Below are positions 37,950 through 48,730 of a DNA stretch of 64,000 bases, piece after piece (position 1 is the first letter of the stretch; every line of letters starts with the position of its first letter). The translations under genes were made by a program, and so were the position numbers. Origin of the DNA: Actinomucor elegans (lineage: Eukaryota; Mucoromycota; Mucoromycetes; Mucorales; Mucoraceae). The notes below the pieces were generated by a model, which saw only the letters and a list, made by a program, of their open reading frames with translations, ran no database searches and was not told where the DNA came from. The stretch is from positions 2,604,001 through 2,668,000 of the forward strand of contig JAMSLZ010000004.1 of the NCBI GenBank assembly GCA_026027325.1, read 5' to 3'.

Positions 37950-40900
37950 CATATGTGTAATTATGCTTCTCTATTCAATGAGATAAATAATACAAAATGG
38001 GTGGATATGAACAGCTTGGATGAATGCGACTCTATAGTGAATGAAGAAGAAAACTCAACAAAGACTATAGTAATACAAGAAGATTGACGAACAATTGAAG
38101 CTATAGAAGACACAATAGAAAAAGCCACAGTAGAAGGAATATACTCTAGATTATGCAAATTCAATGCTATTGCCCATTCTATTCAGCTTATAATCAAAGG
38201 CGATGGTAAATAGTACATGGGTGTGTTAAGCCCTCCAGCGTGGAAAAGTCTAGAATGAAGTATCTCTTGAAAGAAACCAATATATCAAAAAGTACGGCTG
38301 AAAAATACTTTACTTCTTCAATGAATACTTAATCGAGATGAATAGTGGTATAGTTCTTATTTCCATCTTGCTGCTTTACTACTACCGGTATGCTTACTAC
38401 TATCCTTATTTTCTTTTATAGAACATCTAAAATTCATGGACCCATATAAATGCGAAAGCATTAATAATAGCCATATAATCCAACTTCAAGCTGATAAATA
38501 TGATAGTTGTCCTGAAGGATGCTACATGTATTACTCTGGTGACAGTCAAATTGCTTGCCCTAGGTTAAGCTGTAAGAGACATCGTTATGAAGAGACATCG
38601 TTATGAAGAGACATCGTCTATATCAACTGTCACAGAAGCTAAGGCCAAGCATTACCAACTATCATTTAGTAAACAGTTGGCCTATTTTATTCTATCTGAA
38701 AAGAATAGGAAGAAGCTAAACTATAAAGCTACACGTAGCCCTGTGTATAATTCAACCGATGAGCTTGATGGCTACGAGGGAGATATATCGGGTGGATTCG
38801 CTTTTAAAAGTAGAAACAATAACGTCGAAGAAGACTATAACCCCTCGCTCTCGTTCCATTACGATGGATTCCAGCCTTTTGACACAGGTGATAATAGTAT
38901 GACAATTATCATGTTTACTATTAATAATATACCACCAGAACAAAGGTACAAAGCAAACAACTCGGCGCTGATGCTTTAATGGATTAATTCAGTGCTTTAT
39001 TATAGATTTGATCCAGAAAACAGACTGATCGATGCCACCATACCTGGCCCGAGGAAGCCTTCTGAACTCTTTAGTTTCCTTTATCCTACCGTCCAGGAGT
39101 TTGTTATTTTGGAAACAGAAGGCATGATTGTCGAAACAAAAACCTCTTCCATCCGTATAAAAATGCCCACTTATTAAATACGATTGGTAATATCCCTGGA
39201 CTAGCAGAGCTCTGTTTACACGCTGGTCACAATTCTTACCATGGATGCCGCACTTGCAAGATCAAAGGCATTTATTCCAAATCGAAAAGGACCATAGTTT
39301 TTCCTGGAACAATCGGGGCACAAGAGTCCATTGAATACCCATTAAGGGCTTCTGAGGATTATCAAAGCGGTGACTTGGTAAGAAGCTTAATAAATTAAAC
39401 AATAGTAACTGCATCAGTGTCTAATGCAGTGCTAGAGCCGACGCCTGATAGTATGGCCAGGGGCTGCAGCCCCACCCGCCGAGTCTGTGGGAGAGTTTAG
39501 AGGAAGACCTCATTACCTGGTAGCCCTATATAGTGTAGGGTGCTTGGTGTCGAACCGTGGGTCCCATATGAGCGATAGCCTGGCGACTATCGCTGACGAT
39601 GGGGCCTACCGGAAGCCTGTAGGAGTGGCGGAGGGGGGAAAACGTGCGTACTGCTAGCTATTTACTGTCCCAGTAACGATGTCGAACCCTGGTTACGATT
39701 CTCTTCCATGACTTAGTGCCAAAAAAAAAAATCTAATGCAGTATGATTTGGTTAACTATCTAGGCTACTTCACTCAAAGGAAAATCGCCATTTGCATTAT
39801 TAAAAAGCTTTCATGGATGTTCATTTTTTGGATTAGATGAGATACACTTATGGGGAATGAATATAGCCTAGCACATATGGTCCATGATGAAGGATGACAC
39901 CCAGAGATTCGGATACTATAACCTTTTGTTCCTTCGGAACGCTTATAGAGAAGAAATCGGCAGAGCAATAATTCACACAATGAATGTTTTCAAATCGAGC
40001 CATTGACGGTCAATTTATAGGTATTAGAAATTATTAACTCGAGAGATTTAATGCTAATTATTCTAATGAATCAATATCCTTGCTTTTTTCTCCACTTAGA
40101 CATTTCTTCCAAATCAGGTCAAGCTCGTAGTGTTGACTGGGTTGATTTTTAATGTACATAGTACCTACTTTGGTAGTGGAGGCGTTACGAAAACAACATG
40201 CTGGCATTTACCAAACCGAAAGAAATAGAAAAAAGAAGAGAAAGGTAGCTTATCCTGTATTGAAAGCTGTTGATGGCGCATGCAATGCTTTGAAATCAAT
40301 ATCCATAGTCTGCACTTTAACCCAAAAATCCAATGTACATTATTCTTCAACTTGGCCCACTTAGATTGATAAGCACTCGAACTCTTGAAAGAAGTATTCA
40401 AGGTTTGAAAAGACTATCAGATTTAAACAAAATCTTCAAAAAATTCTGCTACTGTTCTAATGGACCATCACACAAAAGCGTATAACAATTGGCAGGCTGG
40501 AATTGAAAGCCATAGTGTTGATGAAGATATGGTATTTAAACCGTCTTCTGCTGACTTAATCAAGCAACTACATCCAACATGTGATATTAAGCATCTACTC
40601 CAGCAATATCTAGCCGATCATAATGGTTCTAGTTCAACAGAAGAGGAGTACTCTATTTTTATCTCTAATACTTACGGTAAACCGAAGAATGGCCAAACTG
40701 TTGATATTTCTTCAAGAAAACAAAACCAAAAGACAGTTGTATACATATCAGATGATACTACCTCCTTGCAATATAGTAGGTCAAGTAAAGCAGTTTATTA
40801 GATGGAAAAATCAAATACTTGTCTTATTGCAACATCAAATGACTTTAGTGTTTGATGGTCAAACATACTGCTACTATACACAACCCAATGAAGAAAGGCT

Positions 40901-40990
40901 CCTATGGAAAATAATCAAAGCCAAGGACACAGTAGGGTATACTATACTAACACCTTCTTTATTAAATATTGACAAAACATATGTTACTTG
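37950..40990 (+). pseudogene. tnp2-type CACTA transposase, broken
   Basis: Fragments in changing frames follow the order of tnp2 transposases: an acidic N-terminus (about 37960-38200); CPEGCYMYYSGDSQIACPRL (38510-38570); LSFHYDGFQPF … NNIPPEQRYK (38860-38960); ATIPGPRKPSELFSFLYPTV (39038-39095); GNIPGLAELCLHAGHNSYHG then CRTCKIKG (39185-39270); GKSPFALLKSFHGCSFFGLD then EIHLWGMNIA (39779-39870), ended by an in-frame TAG. Later ORFs (40152-40364, 40460-40801, 40623-41003) are probably decayed downstream parts. Some breaks may be true introns: GTAAGAAG at 39379 and CTATCTAG before 39771 would form one. Many stops and frameshifts make the gene non-functional. Confidence 0.8.
39431..39731 (+). 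mobile_element. SINE-like retroposon with poly(A) tail and 11-bp target duplication
   Basis: A 301-bp, markedly GC-richer block ends in eleven A residues (39721-39731). It is flanked by exact direct repeats TCTAATGCAGT (39420-39430 and 39732-39742), the signature of LINE-dependent retroposition. It has no ORF. It is rich in foldable sequence: palindrome GGGGCTGCAGCCCC (39460-39473), a perfect 8-bp stem 39571-39578/39587-39594, and CCCTATA…TGTAGGG near 39523-39540. The motif TGTCGAACC(G/C)TGG occurs twice (39548-39560, 39680-39692). I cannot identify a clear Pol III A box or the parent RNA. It lies in a probable intron of the CACTA transposase. Confidence 0.85.
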
Positions 40991-41207
40991 GAGATCTTAT
41001 TAAACCAAATATATATAAAAAGTATTCCATATTATCAATACTGTCTTATATTCGTTGAAACCAAGTTGTTCACTTCTTAGATTAACATGCAATTCACTCC
41101 AATTGGGAAACATGGAAATTCATGGAAAAACCATGGAAATAAAAGTTAAAGTGCATTAACCTGATCTCCAAGTTGCCATGTATTTCACTTTTTTTTTTCC
41201 CATAGTG

Positions 41208-41938
41208 TTGCCTCCTAATACCTACTAATACTATGAAGAGGGGAGTAAGGCGATACCAGCTTTCGGAATTATGCTGTTTTTATCTCTGGATCTTGCGTCT
41301 GAATCCTGGTTAATGTCGCGTTGGATGTCAAACACACATCCATTAGGATCATAGATAAATCAAAGAACGGATATTATATTAAAACATTAACGAATCGTTG
41401 TAAATTATTTCGATTCCATGCACTTTATCTAATAATCTTTAGATCTTCCTACTAATCCCAATTAAATTTCACACAGGACAAATGATTCATGTTCCGAATA
41501 AACTACAACATTCTTGAAGATAATTGCTTAGATCAAATATAAGGAATACAATTCACTGTAGCTAGCGACATTGTTATAATGATTAGTAAATTATTAGCAT
41601 TACTTAGTCATTTTTCGATCACACATCGCATTAGATTAGCATTACATGCTTAGAATGCGTTACTGCATCCGTTAATTTTTTTTATTCATTTAAAGTACAG
41701 TAATAGGTAATACAGTTAGTTGTTTATATGGCGTATTTTACATAGTCACATGCTTATAATCTGTAATATTACGACATGCTTTGTAGTTTATCTTTACATA
41801 AGTCTAGAATCAAAAGTAATCAGTGCACACCCTTAAAAAAAGGTGCATATAATGATGATTCCAATTACTATATATAGCCAAATTTATTATCCTTTCATTA
41901 GGTGAGATAGTTTTTCTTTCTTTTTTTTTTAAAAAAAA
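41208..41938. other. Intergenic region upstream of the MDR oxidoreductase gene
   Basis: No gene seen. AT-rich sequence ends in a CT-rich then A-rich leader directly in front of the ATG at 41939. Confidence 0.5.
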
Positions 41939-43009
41939 ATGACTACACCAAACAAAACAATGCAAGGGCTCGAGCTTGTTCAATACAGCGATAATCCTCA
42001 AGAATCGCTTGTCTACAATGAATCTATCCCTCTACCGCAAATCAAAAGCCCACACCAAGTTCTTGTAAGAGTTCATGCTGCTGGTGTCAACCCTATTGAA
42101 GTCAAAATTGCCAGCGGTATTCTGCGTAAAGCCATTGATGCCATAACTCTTCCTTTTATACTCGGTTCCGATTTTTCAGGTACGATTGAATCAATCGGTG
42201 AAGCCATTACCAATTTTGCTATTGGTGATGAGGTTTTTGGCATGCTCGAATTACGCTTTGATTTCCAAGGGACTTTTGCTCAATACGTGGTGGTTGATGT
42301 TCAAAAAGCAGCTATCGCTAAAAAGCCTGCTCATTTATCATTTGAACAGGCTGCATCTGTTGGCATTGCAGCCCTTACTGCATACCAAGGCATCGTAAAC
42401 AATGGTGTTACTTACAAAACCCCTTACCAACGACGTAAAATTTTGATCGCTGGTGCTTCTGGTGGTGTTGGCAGTTACGGTATCCAACTTGCCAAAGCTA
42501 TCCATCAGAGCAATCAAGTAGTCGCTATTTGCAGTGGTAAAAACGCTGCCTTTGTTAAATCTCTAGGCGCAGACCGCGTCATAGATTACAAGGATCAAGA
42601 TGCATATGATCAATTTCTCAAGGAAGAGCACGGAACATTTGATATTGTATTTGACTGCGTTGGTGGGAAAAAGTACCATATTGAACTGGATCCCCTTTTG
42701 AAAAAGGAAGGTGTGTATTCTACAGCTGTAGGACCTGTCAAATACATCGGATCCACCAATGTAAATGTGGTTTCCTTGGACACCGAGACCATCCAAAAGG
42801 AGCAGTTGGCAGCGCATCCTTATACCTTGGTGACTGAGTTGCCAAAGGCTGAATTTAAAACAAAGTTGCTTCCATTTTTTGAAAGCAAGGCGATATGCGG
42901 TACGGTATATGAACAAGACAATGTGATTCCTTTGAAAGAAAGTCACAGGGCATTTGAAAAGTTAATGTCTCACCGCACAGTAGGCAAGATCGTACTCAAG
43001 ATTGAATAA
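41939..43009 (+). CDS. MDR-superfamily NAD(P)H quinone oxidoreductase-like enzyme
   Basis: 356 aa, single exon. It has a GroES-like N-terminal domain (VLVRVHAAGVNPIEVKIASG, LPFILGSDFSGTIESIG, GDEVFG) and a Rossmann cofactor domain with ILIAGASGGVGSYGIQLAKA at about residues 167-187 and GADRVIDYKDQD. The usual zinc-ligand pattern of alcohol dehydrogenases (GHE) is replaced by GSDFSG, so it belongs with zinc-independent quinone reductases such as RTN4IP1/QOR-type enzymes, which reduce quinones or enones with NAD(P)H. The hydride acceptor is not predictable. The gene converges with the TMEM97-like gene; their stop codons are only 17 bp apart, so transcripts probably overlap at the 3' ends. Confidence 0.9.
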   Translation: MTTPNKTMQGLELVQYSDNPQESLVYNESIPLPQIKSPHQVLVRVHAAGVNPIEVKIASGILRKAIDAITLPFILGSDFSGTIESIGEAITNFAIGDEVFGMLELRFDFQGTFAQYVVVDVQKAAIAKKPAHLSFEQAASVGIAALTAYQGIVNNGVTYKTPYQRRKILIAGASGGVGSYGIQLAKAIHQSNQVVAICSGKNAAFVKSLGADRVIDYKDQDAYDQFLKEEHGTFDIVFDCVGGKKYHIELDPLLKKEGVYSTAVGPVKYIGSTNVNVVSLDTETIQKEQLAAHPYTLVTELPKAEFKTKLLPFFESKAICGTVYEQDNVIPLKESHRAFEKLMSHRTVGKIVLKIE

Positions 43010-43026
43010 AGAGTTTTATTGTACTA

Positions 43027-43648
43027 TTACAAAGTTTTTTTGCTGCTTGATGACGATAAGAGTTGGTTAATACGAAGAGAGGAGTCAATCACCATTACAA
43101 TGGGCAAAACGAAATAAGGTACATAAAAGCCACATAACGTGAGACGTTCCATGCCATCCAGCTGTAAGTCTTGGTTGAATACAACCTCAACAATACAGGG
43201 TAAGACGGTAGTAGATACATGAGCTCCAAAAACTAGATTGTGCTTGACATGAGCAAAAAATTCATTTATATATTTGTTAAAAAAAAACTTACTGGCAAGA
43301 GGAAGACGAATGTATTTGCAATCTAAACAAATACGTTAATTATTCATTTTTGTTTCGTGGTTGCTCATTACCTTTCAAAAGACCATTGCAAGCAATAAAA
43401 AAGAAAGGCAATTGGATTAACAATTCAATAAAAACAAAGCTACTGAACCAATAAAGAGGTATTGAGCTTCCCATAAATGGATCCTTGTAGGTATCGAGAT
43501 AGAACTGTAAAGTGTCTTTCAGTACTTGAGGCACAAGTTGAGGTGGGCAATAGTATTGACTGTCAATAGCTACTGTGGCAAAGATATGAATGACAAAGTA
43601 TACAAAGTATGCCAAGTCTAAAGGCCGAGAAAGTATGCTCTTTGACAT
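43027..43648 (-). CDS. TMEM97/EXPERA-domain membrane protein
   Basis: Three exons by eye, minus strand: 43648-43372, 43322-43293 (30 bp only) and 43232-43027, total 513 bp, 170 aa, close to the 170-180 aa usual for TMEM97 proteins. Four membrane segments are expected. Landmarks: RPLDLAYFVYFVIHIFATVA in TM1, PLYWFSSFVFIELLIQLPFF before TM2, DCKYIRLPLAIFGAHVSTTV joined over both introns, and FYVPYFVLPIVMVIDSSLRI at the end. Family members (the sigma-2 receptor in animals, Ema19 in yeast) are ER proteins linked to sterol or lipid handling and precursor protein traffic. Reading through the first intron gives a false 102-aa protein, so the 30-bp exon matters for annotation. Confidence 0.88.
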
Positions 43649-45230
43649 GTTTCCAGATAATAGTTTTTAAGATATAAACAAAAACCAACTTTATTCAAGT
43701 TAATATGATATTAATGTGTTAATGGCTGGCTTTAAATCATGGACGATATGCTTAATAGCAAAAGAAAAAGGATTGACCCTAGTCAACCCAGTTGAATTAT
43801 TATATTAACACTGACACCCAGCTCGTTGGATCTCACAATTTTTGTTATTTGAAGTGTGATATGGGAAGTACTCTCCCTTTTTTTGGGTACGCAAACGCTT
43901 ATTCTTTCACCTTTTAAAGAACGAAATCAAAAATCTCGACACTTGATTGTCAAACAAGGATTTACATTATTGAATAATGTAAGGCACTATGGCTCAGGAT
44001 CATCATCCACTTTTAATATATACTTTAGTTATCAACAACCAACTGTAAATCATATACATTTCATATATTCCAAATTTGCATATAAACCTATAGATCCCGA
44101 TCTCAACTTAATGTCACATATTAATATTCCTGTTTAGAATGAACTACTACATGTACCTAAATGCTTATTTAAAAGCTTAAGTTTTTGGCGATAGAACATG
44201 ATTTGTTTTCATTTTAAATGGATTATATTTCTCGTACCTAAGACTTCCTTTTGCTGTGCCCGTTGCGGTATTTCAAGAGTGTAAAATGGATTCAAACGAA
44301 GATTTTTTTTTTTTAAAATAAAATAAAATAAAGAACTGTCCAGCTAGTTGGTTGCTGAAAAAGTATACCATTTTATACTATAATAACGCAACGGCAGATA
44401 TGATACTTGAGCATGTTTGATCGGTTTATTCATGTTGATGTTCGACCATATCTGTTCCTTTTTACGCCCTGAACATAGGGTAAGTCTTTGTTTACACTGC
44501 TTCATATGCCTTGCTTATAGAAATGCACATTTGATTGATTTGATACTTGACGTTTATATTTGTCTTTCTTTCTTGTTTGATGTTAGTATCAATCTTGAAG
44601 ATGATCTCAAAGCGTCCCCCTTATGGGCTGTTCGACACCGGCATAGTTCGAGAACATCACAATGATCTTTCTCTAAACATACTATTATGTCATAATTTTG
44701 CAGTTATCATGATGTGATGTTTTATAGTTACATGACTACTTGTTAAATGGAATAGTCCACGTGTGATAAAGCCAGCCCAATACTGATGCTTCTTCTAGTT
44801 TACGTTGGCCCCAGAAGAAATTGACTTGTTTATCTACGTGTACCGTTTAGTTCAAACAACAGCAGATTGGCTACCACTGCAGCAGTAAATAGTTGTCCAA
44901 GTCTTTGTAACACACTCTGATCCTGTTATGATTTATATTTTTTCAGATCTTCAATAAGACATGTGCATTAAAGCAGATATATATACTTTCACTAATCATT
45001 GTTTAATATATTTAGCTATGTAGAATATGGAAGAGCAATCAACACTATGATAAATATCTGAAACTGGTTGTCGCGTACTCACACATGTATCATTATATGA
45101 GCCATGCTATGTATGATAAATTAAATTAACGGCATGATTATATATATATAACCAGTGCAAAGATTATAAATATGAATCTACTCTTCTTTCAATTACTTTT
45201 TTTTAAAAACATAAACGTAATTACTCTACA
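43649..45230. other. Intergenic region, no gene supported
   Basis: ORFs at 43856-44137 and 44417-44665 have no recognisable features. A TATAAA at 45165-45170 lies about 60 bp before the ATG of the BTB gene and may be its TATA box. Confidence 0.45.
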
Positions 45231-45824
45231 ATGACAAATTCTACAGATATAATAAAATTGAGTATTTGTGGAGAACCATTTCATATAACGAAATTGACAG
45301 CAAAAAAGAGCGGATTCCTTAAAAACTTGATTGAAACCATCGAAGAAGATACCTCACTGACAGAGAACGAAGAGATATATATTGAAAGTGATAAAGGTGC
45401 CTTTACTCATATACTGCATTGGTTACGAAAAGGAGAGATATACCTGGAAGAAAAAGGAGCCCTTAGAAACCTCAGAGACGAAGCCATATTTTATCAAATT
45501 GATGATTTACAACACGCTATCGATAATAAATTGATGCAAATGTCCAAAAAAGAGGTGTTTAGTTTAGTCGAACCTTCTGAGCTGGAACGTTTCCCGGGAA
45601 TCCGTACATCCAACACCTCAAGTTCTCAAGAACCTGCATTAAACTATCGCTTTATTACCACAGTGCATTATACTGAAAGAAAGTGGAAATGTCCTCGGTA
45701 TATATTTTCTCACACAAAGCCGTATTATTGTGGCCGCAAATGTCGCAACACTCTTGAGGACAATACAGGAACAGGATGGGTTTACGAGGAAAAGGTAAAA
45801 TACCTCATAGCCGAGTATGCTTAA
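45231..45824 (+). CDS. BTB/POZ (T1/KCTD-like) domain protein
   Basis: 197 aa, single exon. Residues 6-100 look like a BTB_2/tetramerisation-type domain: IIKLSICGEPFHITKLTAKK, SGFLKNLIE, then IYIESDKGAFTHILHWLRKG and LRNLRDEAIFYQIDDLQHAI, matching the order of KCTD proteins (first strand, FxxHL-like loop, D-R/K-x-x-x-F-x-x-I-L-x-x-L-R). KCTD proteins form oligomers and often act as Cullin-3 adaptors. The C-terminal half has four cysteines (CPRYIFSHTKPYYCGRKC plus another) of unknown role. A decayed neighbouring paralogue at 46594-47202 shows the pair arose by local duplication. Confidence 0.8.
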   Translation: MTNSTDIIKLSICGEPFHITKLTAKKSGFLKNLIETIEEDTSLTENEEIYIESDKGAFTHILHWLRKGEIYLEEKGALRNLRDEAIFYQIDDLQHAIDNKLMQMSKKEVFSLVEPSELERFPGIRTSNTSSSQEPALNYRFITTVHYTERKWKCPRYIFSHTKPYYCGRKCRNTLEDNTGTGWVYEEKVKYLIAEYA

Positions 45825-46593
45825 TATACAAATATAACCAATTGGGTCTAAAGAGATGTATGGATAATCGAATAAAATTAAACTGTAACTAGCTCAATCC
45901 TATTGTAGCCTATAGGCGTACATTACAATTTATATAAACCATCTATCGCCGTAAAGATTTGATAAAGGAAATTCAATTAGAGAGAACAAGTACTGTAATA
46001 AATTGGCACATTGATACTGTTGGTTCCAATGTTTGGACACCAAACATAAAGCAGGTGTAGTCTGGAAGTTTTAATTGACTAACTTGGATAGGTAAGCTAG
46101 ATACAAATGGTTATGACGTTCATAAGCGATATTAGACTGAGATCAATCGATAGGCCAGCAGTTCAAATTAAAAGTTACGTGTGGTTTACTACAAATTGTT
46201 ATTACAAAGTATGTATACTGCACTTTAATCCAAAAAATATTTTAGTAGATGTAGTAGCTTATTTTGAGCATACATTAATATCCAAATGTGACATTGAATT
46301 GGGTTCGACCAAGGATTCAATAGATTTTAATCAAGGTTAAGATGAAATGTATATGTTTACTGCCATCTATTTCGAATAAATTGACGTTCTTAAACTATAA
46401 AAAAAGTGGCTACAACAATGGTATTTTGAATGTTAAAATGTGGGCCTATACGGAAGTACTTTGATTCGCTATTTGAAATACAAATCGAAACACTTGAGCT
46501 ATTTCATAGTTATAAACGAAACATAAATATTCGTTTTTTTTTTCTTGCATTTAAACATAGCGCTTTATTATAAACAACAGGAATGTTGCTAGA
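45825..46593. other. Spacer between BTB gene and its decayed paralogue
   Basis: No gene supported. A copy of the degenerate dispersed repeat occurs at 46121-46148 (CATAAGCGATATTAGACTGA then GATCAATC). Confidence 0.45.
46121..46148 (+). repeat. Degenerate dispersed repeat copy
   Basis: Matches most of the consensus ATCAGATGCGACATTAAAC-YGAGATCRGTC, same orientation as the copies near 33, 54 and 61 kb. Confidence 0.4.
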
Positions 46594-47202
46594 TTGAATA
46601 TTGGAGGAGAAATATCCCATGTTTCAAGACTCGCCGCTTGGAAAAGCATATTTCTTAAAAACTTGTTCGAAAATGTGTCTTATTCAACTCAGGAAGAAGT
46701 ATTTATAGAAAGAGGTAAAGGAGCCATTATTCATATACTGCATTGGTTACGAAAAGGTATGATATACTTGGAAAAAGGCGCCCTCAGAAATCTCAGAGAT
46801 AAGGTCGTATTTTAACAAATTGATGGTTTACGGCGTGCTCTTGATGCCAAGTTAAATTCTGAATCCAACGAAGTTGCTGACTGCATTTAGGCCATCAAGA
46901 ACAGAAGATACTTTTACAAATGATGAGTAAGTGCCAGTCAACTAGCTATGCCGATTCATCATTGCCTATGAATAAAATAAGATAGTGTCTGAAAAAGATT
47001 ACTGGATATCGACTTGTTTGCTCTGTTAATTATGTTGAGAAGGAGTGAAAGTGCTCGCAAAACATATTTTTTCATAAACAAGTGTATATGTAGTCAAAAA
47101 TGCTTCAAGGAACTCGTGTATAGTCAGGATAACGATGAAGGTTGTACTTACGAGAAGAGGATGAGACACCTTCTCATCCCAGACACCCACAATATGAAGT
47201 GA
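46594..47202 (+). pseudogene. BTB paralogue, decayed
   Basis: The first part (46594-46815) is similar to the intact BTB protein: SIFLKNLFE, IHILHWLRKGMIYLEKGALR, NLRDKVVF, but lacks an in-frame ATG upstream and hits a stop just where the intact protein reads FYQIDDLQ (here F-stop-QIDGLRRALDAK). Another piece (about 47040-47190, other frame) matches the Cys-rich C-terminus (KTYFFINKCICSQKCF … YEKRMRHLLI). Loss of start, an internal stop and at least one frame change show it is not functional. Confidence 0.8.
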
Positions 47203-48730
47203 ATCATTTTATCCTAGGAATTATATGATGCACACCTTAATTAAGCCTCATCTTTGGTAATCCGATCCTCTTATGCACTACATACATTTGTTAAGGTCTG
47301 TTGTGAAATGATTTATCTTGTGCGGGTGCACATTTAAACCACATACTTTATCCCAAAAAGAGGATAAAACACCCATCAATTGTTACTATAACCATCTATG
47401 ATGCTGATAATACATCAATTGAAACTAGTGCGATGGCCTATTTAATATATATCAGGCCACCACGTTTACTAGATTGGTTCCTGAATGAAATGGACTAGTC
47501 TTAAGATTGGTTTACTATGATTGGTTATATATTTAATCCATGCATGAAGTTTGCTAATGTATTGATCGCAGATGTTTCAGAACGAATGGACTAGGCAAAG
47601 GGGAAATCATCGTATTCCGAACTAACGAGGGTGGCTTGGTTAGGTAGATGCTTTGACCTTGGTTGATGACCTCCGAAAGTTTGTTTCAAGTATGGGTTTT
47701 GGAATTATGAGTCTTACAGTTGAAAAATCAACGTAAAGTGGGATGTGCTGTTATGAAAATAGCTTACAAGAACCCGATTGACTTTTGAATTAGATATCAA
47801 GATTTGTTAGTCACTTGGTAGAGAAAAACTAGTATTGCAAAACAAAGCATAAATGGTCCTAATTGAATTATTATTGTTATTTAAAAACTTAAGCTTCAAT
47901 TGATCTTTAACAAGGTAAATATAGATACATGGTTTATTAACAACATTTTATTGCACATCAAATGACTTACTAATTTACGTTTTAAAATTGGGAGTTATTT
48001 TTGAATTACATACAATTTTCTTACTTTTCGCTTCATACGCAAGGCTAAAGTTTCTATATTAAGTCCAAAAAAATATGGTTCTACACTCCTAATGATCATA
48101 AATGCTTTAACTTTAAAAATCATATCTTGCCAATAGTGGCTATACTGTCCTCAACAATCAGAATTTCGTCCAAAAAGCGCAGTCTTCATTTTTATAATAA
48201 AAAAAAAGCCTTCTTAAGCCTTCAACCTTGTGTTTATTGGTCATCGGAAATGAATTAGTAAACAAAATCCAGTAATTCATGATTAGAAGACAATTCAGGA
48301 ACGAAAATATATTTCAGGGCCATGACACGACGTCTTTTATTTCAATACAGTTTCTTTATAATAATAATGATAATAGTAAAAAGTACCAATAGACACAAAG
48401 CATATTAAAAAAAATTATATAAAATTAAATGTTACAAGTACCACATTAGATATTTTATTATGAATAATATTATTTTTGATTCTTTAATCGCACATCAATA
48501 AGGCGTAAAGATATGCATACATATCTTATATCTAAAAATAAATACAAGCACCCTTGCACTGTAAACGATAGCTTCAGAACGGAATATTCGCCATCAAAAA
48601 GCGGTATCACCAAAGTTTTGAAGCGGAAGCTAAAGGATGTAACGTATATATTTGAAAATGGAAATCCCCACATACTATACAGCGGCTTTCGTACTTTTTT
48701 TTATTTTTTTTTTATATATATACGATTGCC
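47203..48730. other. Intergenic region, no gene supported
   Basis: AT-rich, no coding features. Two opposed short ORFs near 48470-48743 overlap each other and the promoter of the next gene and look spurious. Confidence 0.5.

Larger units (their letters stand above)
37689..41207 (+). mobile_element. Decayed CACTA (EnSpm) DNA transposon
   Basis: The left end reads CACTATGGGAATAATTC and the right end, reverse-complemented, CACTATGGGAAAAAAAAAG, so an 11-bp terminal inverted repeat starting CACTA is present. Flanking trinucleotides CTG (37686-37688) and TTG (41208-41210) differ by one base and could be the 3-bp target duplication of this superfamily. Subterminal regions carry repeated GAATTCACTTGAA-like motifs on both sides, also typical of CACTA elements. 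The interior (about 3.5 kb) encodes broken tnp2-type transposase. A SINE sits inside it. The element is old compared with the Ty3 copies. Confidence 0.85.

Noticed and set aside
43856..44665. Two plus-strand ORFs of 82-93 codons
   Set aside because: No domains, ordinary length for open frames in this composition, no promoter or splice evidence.
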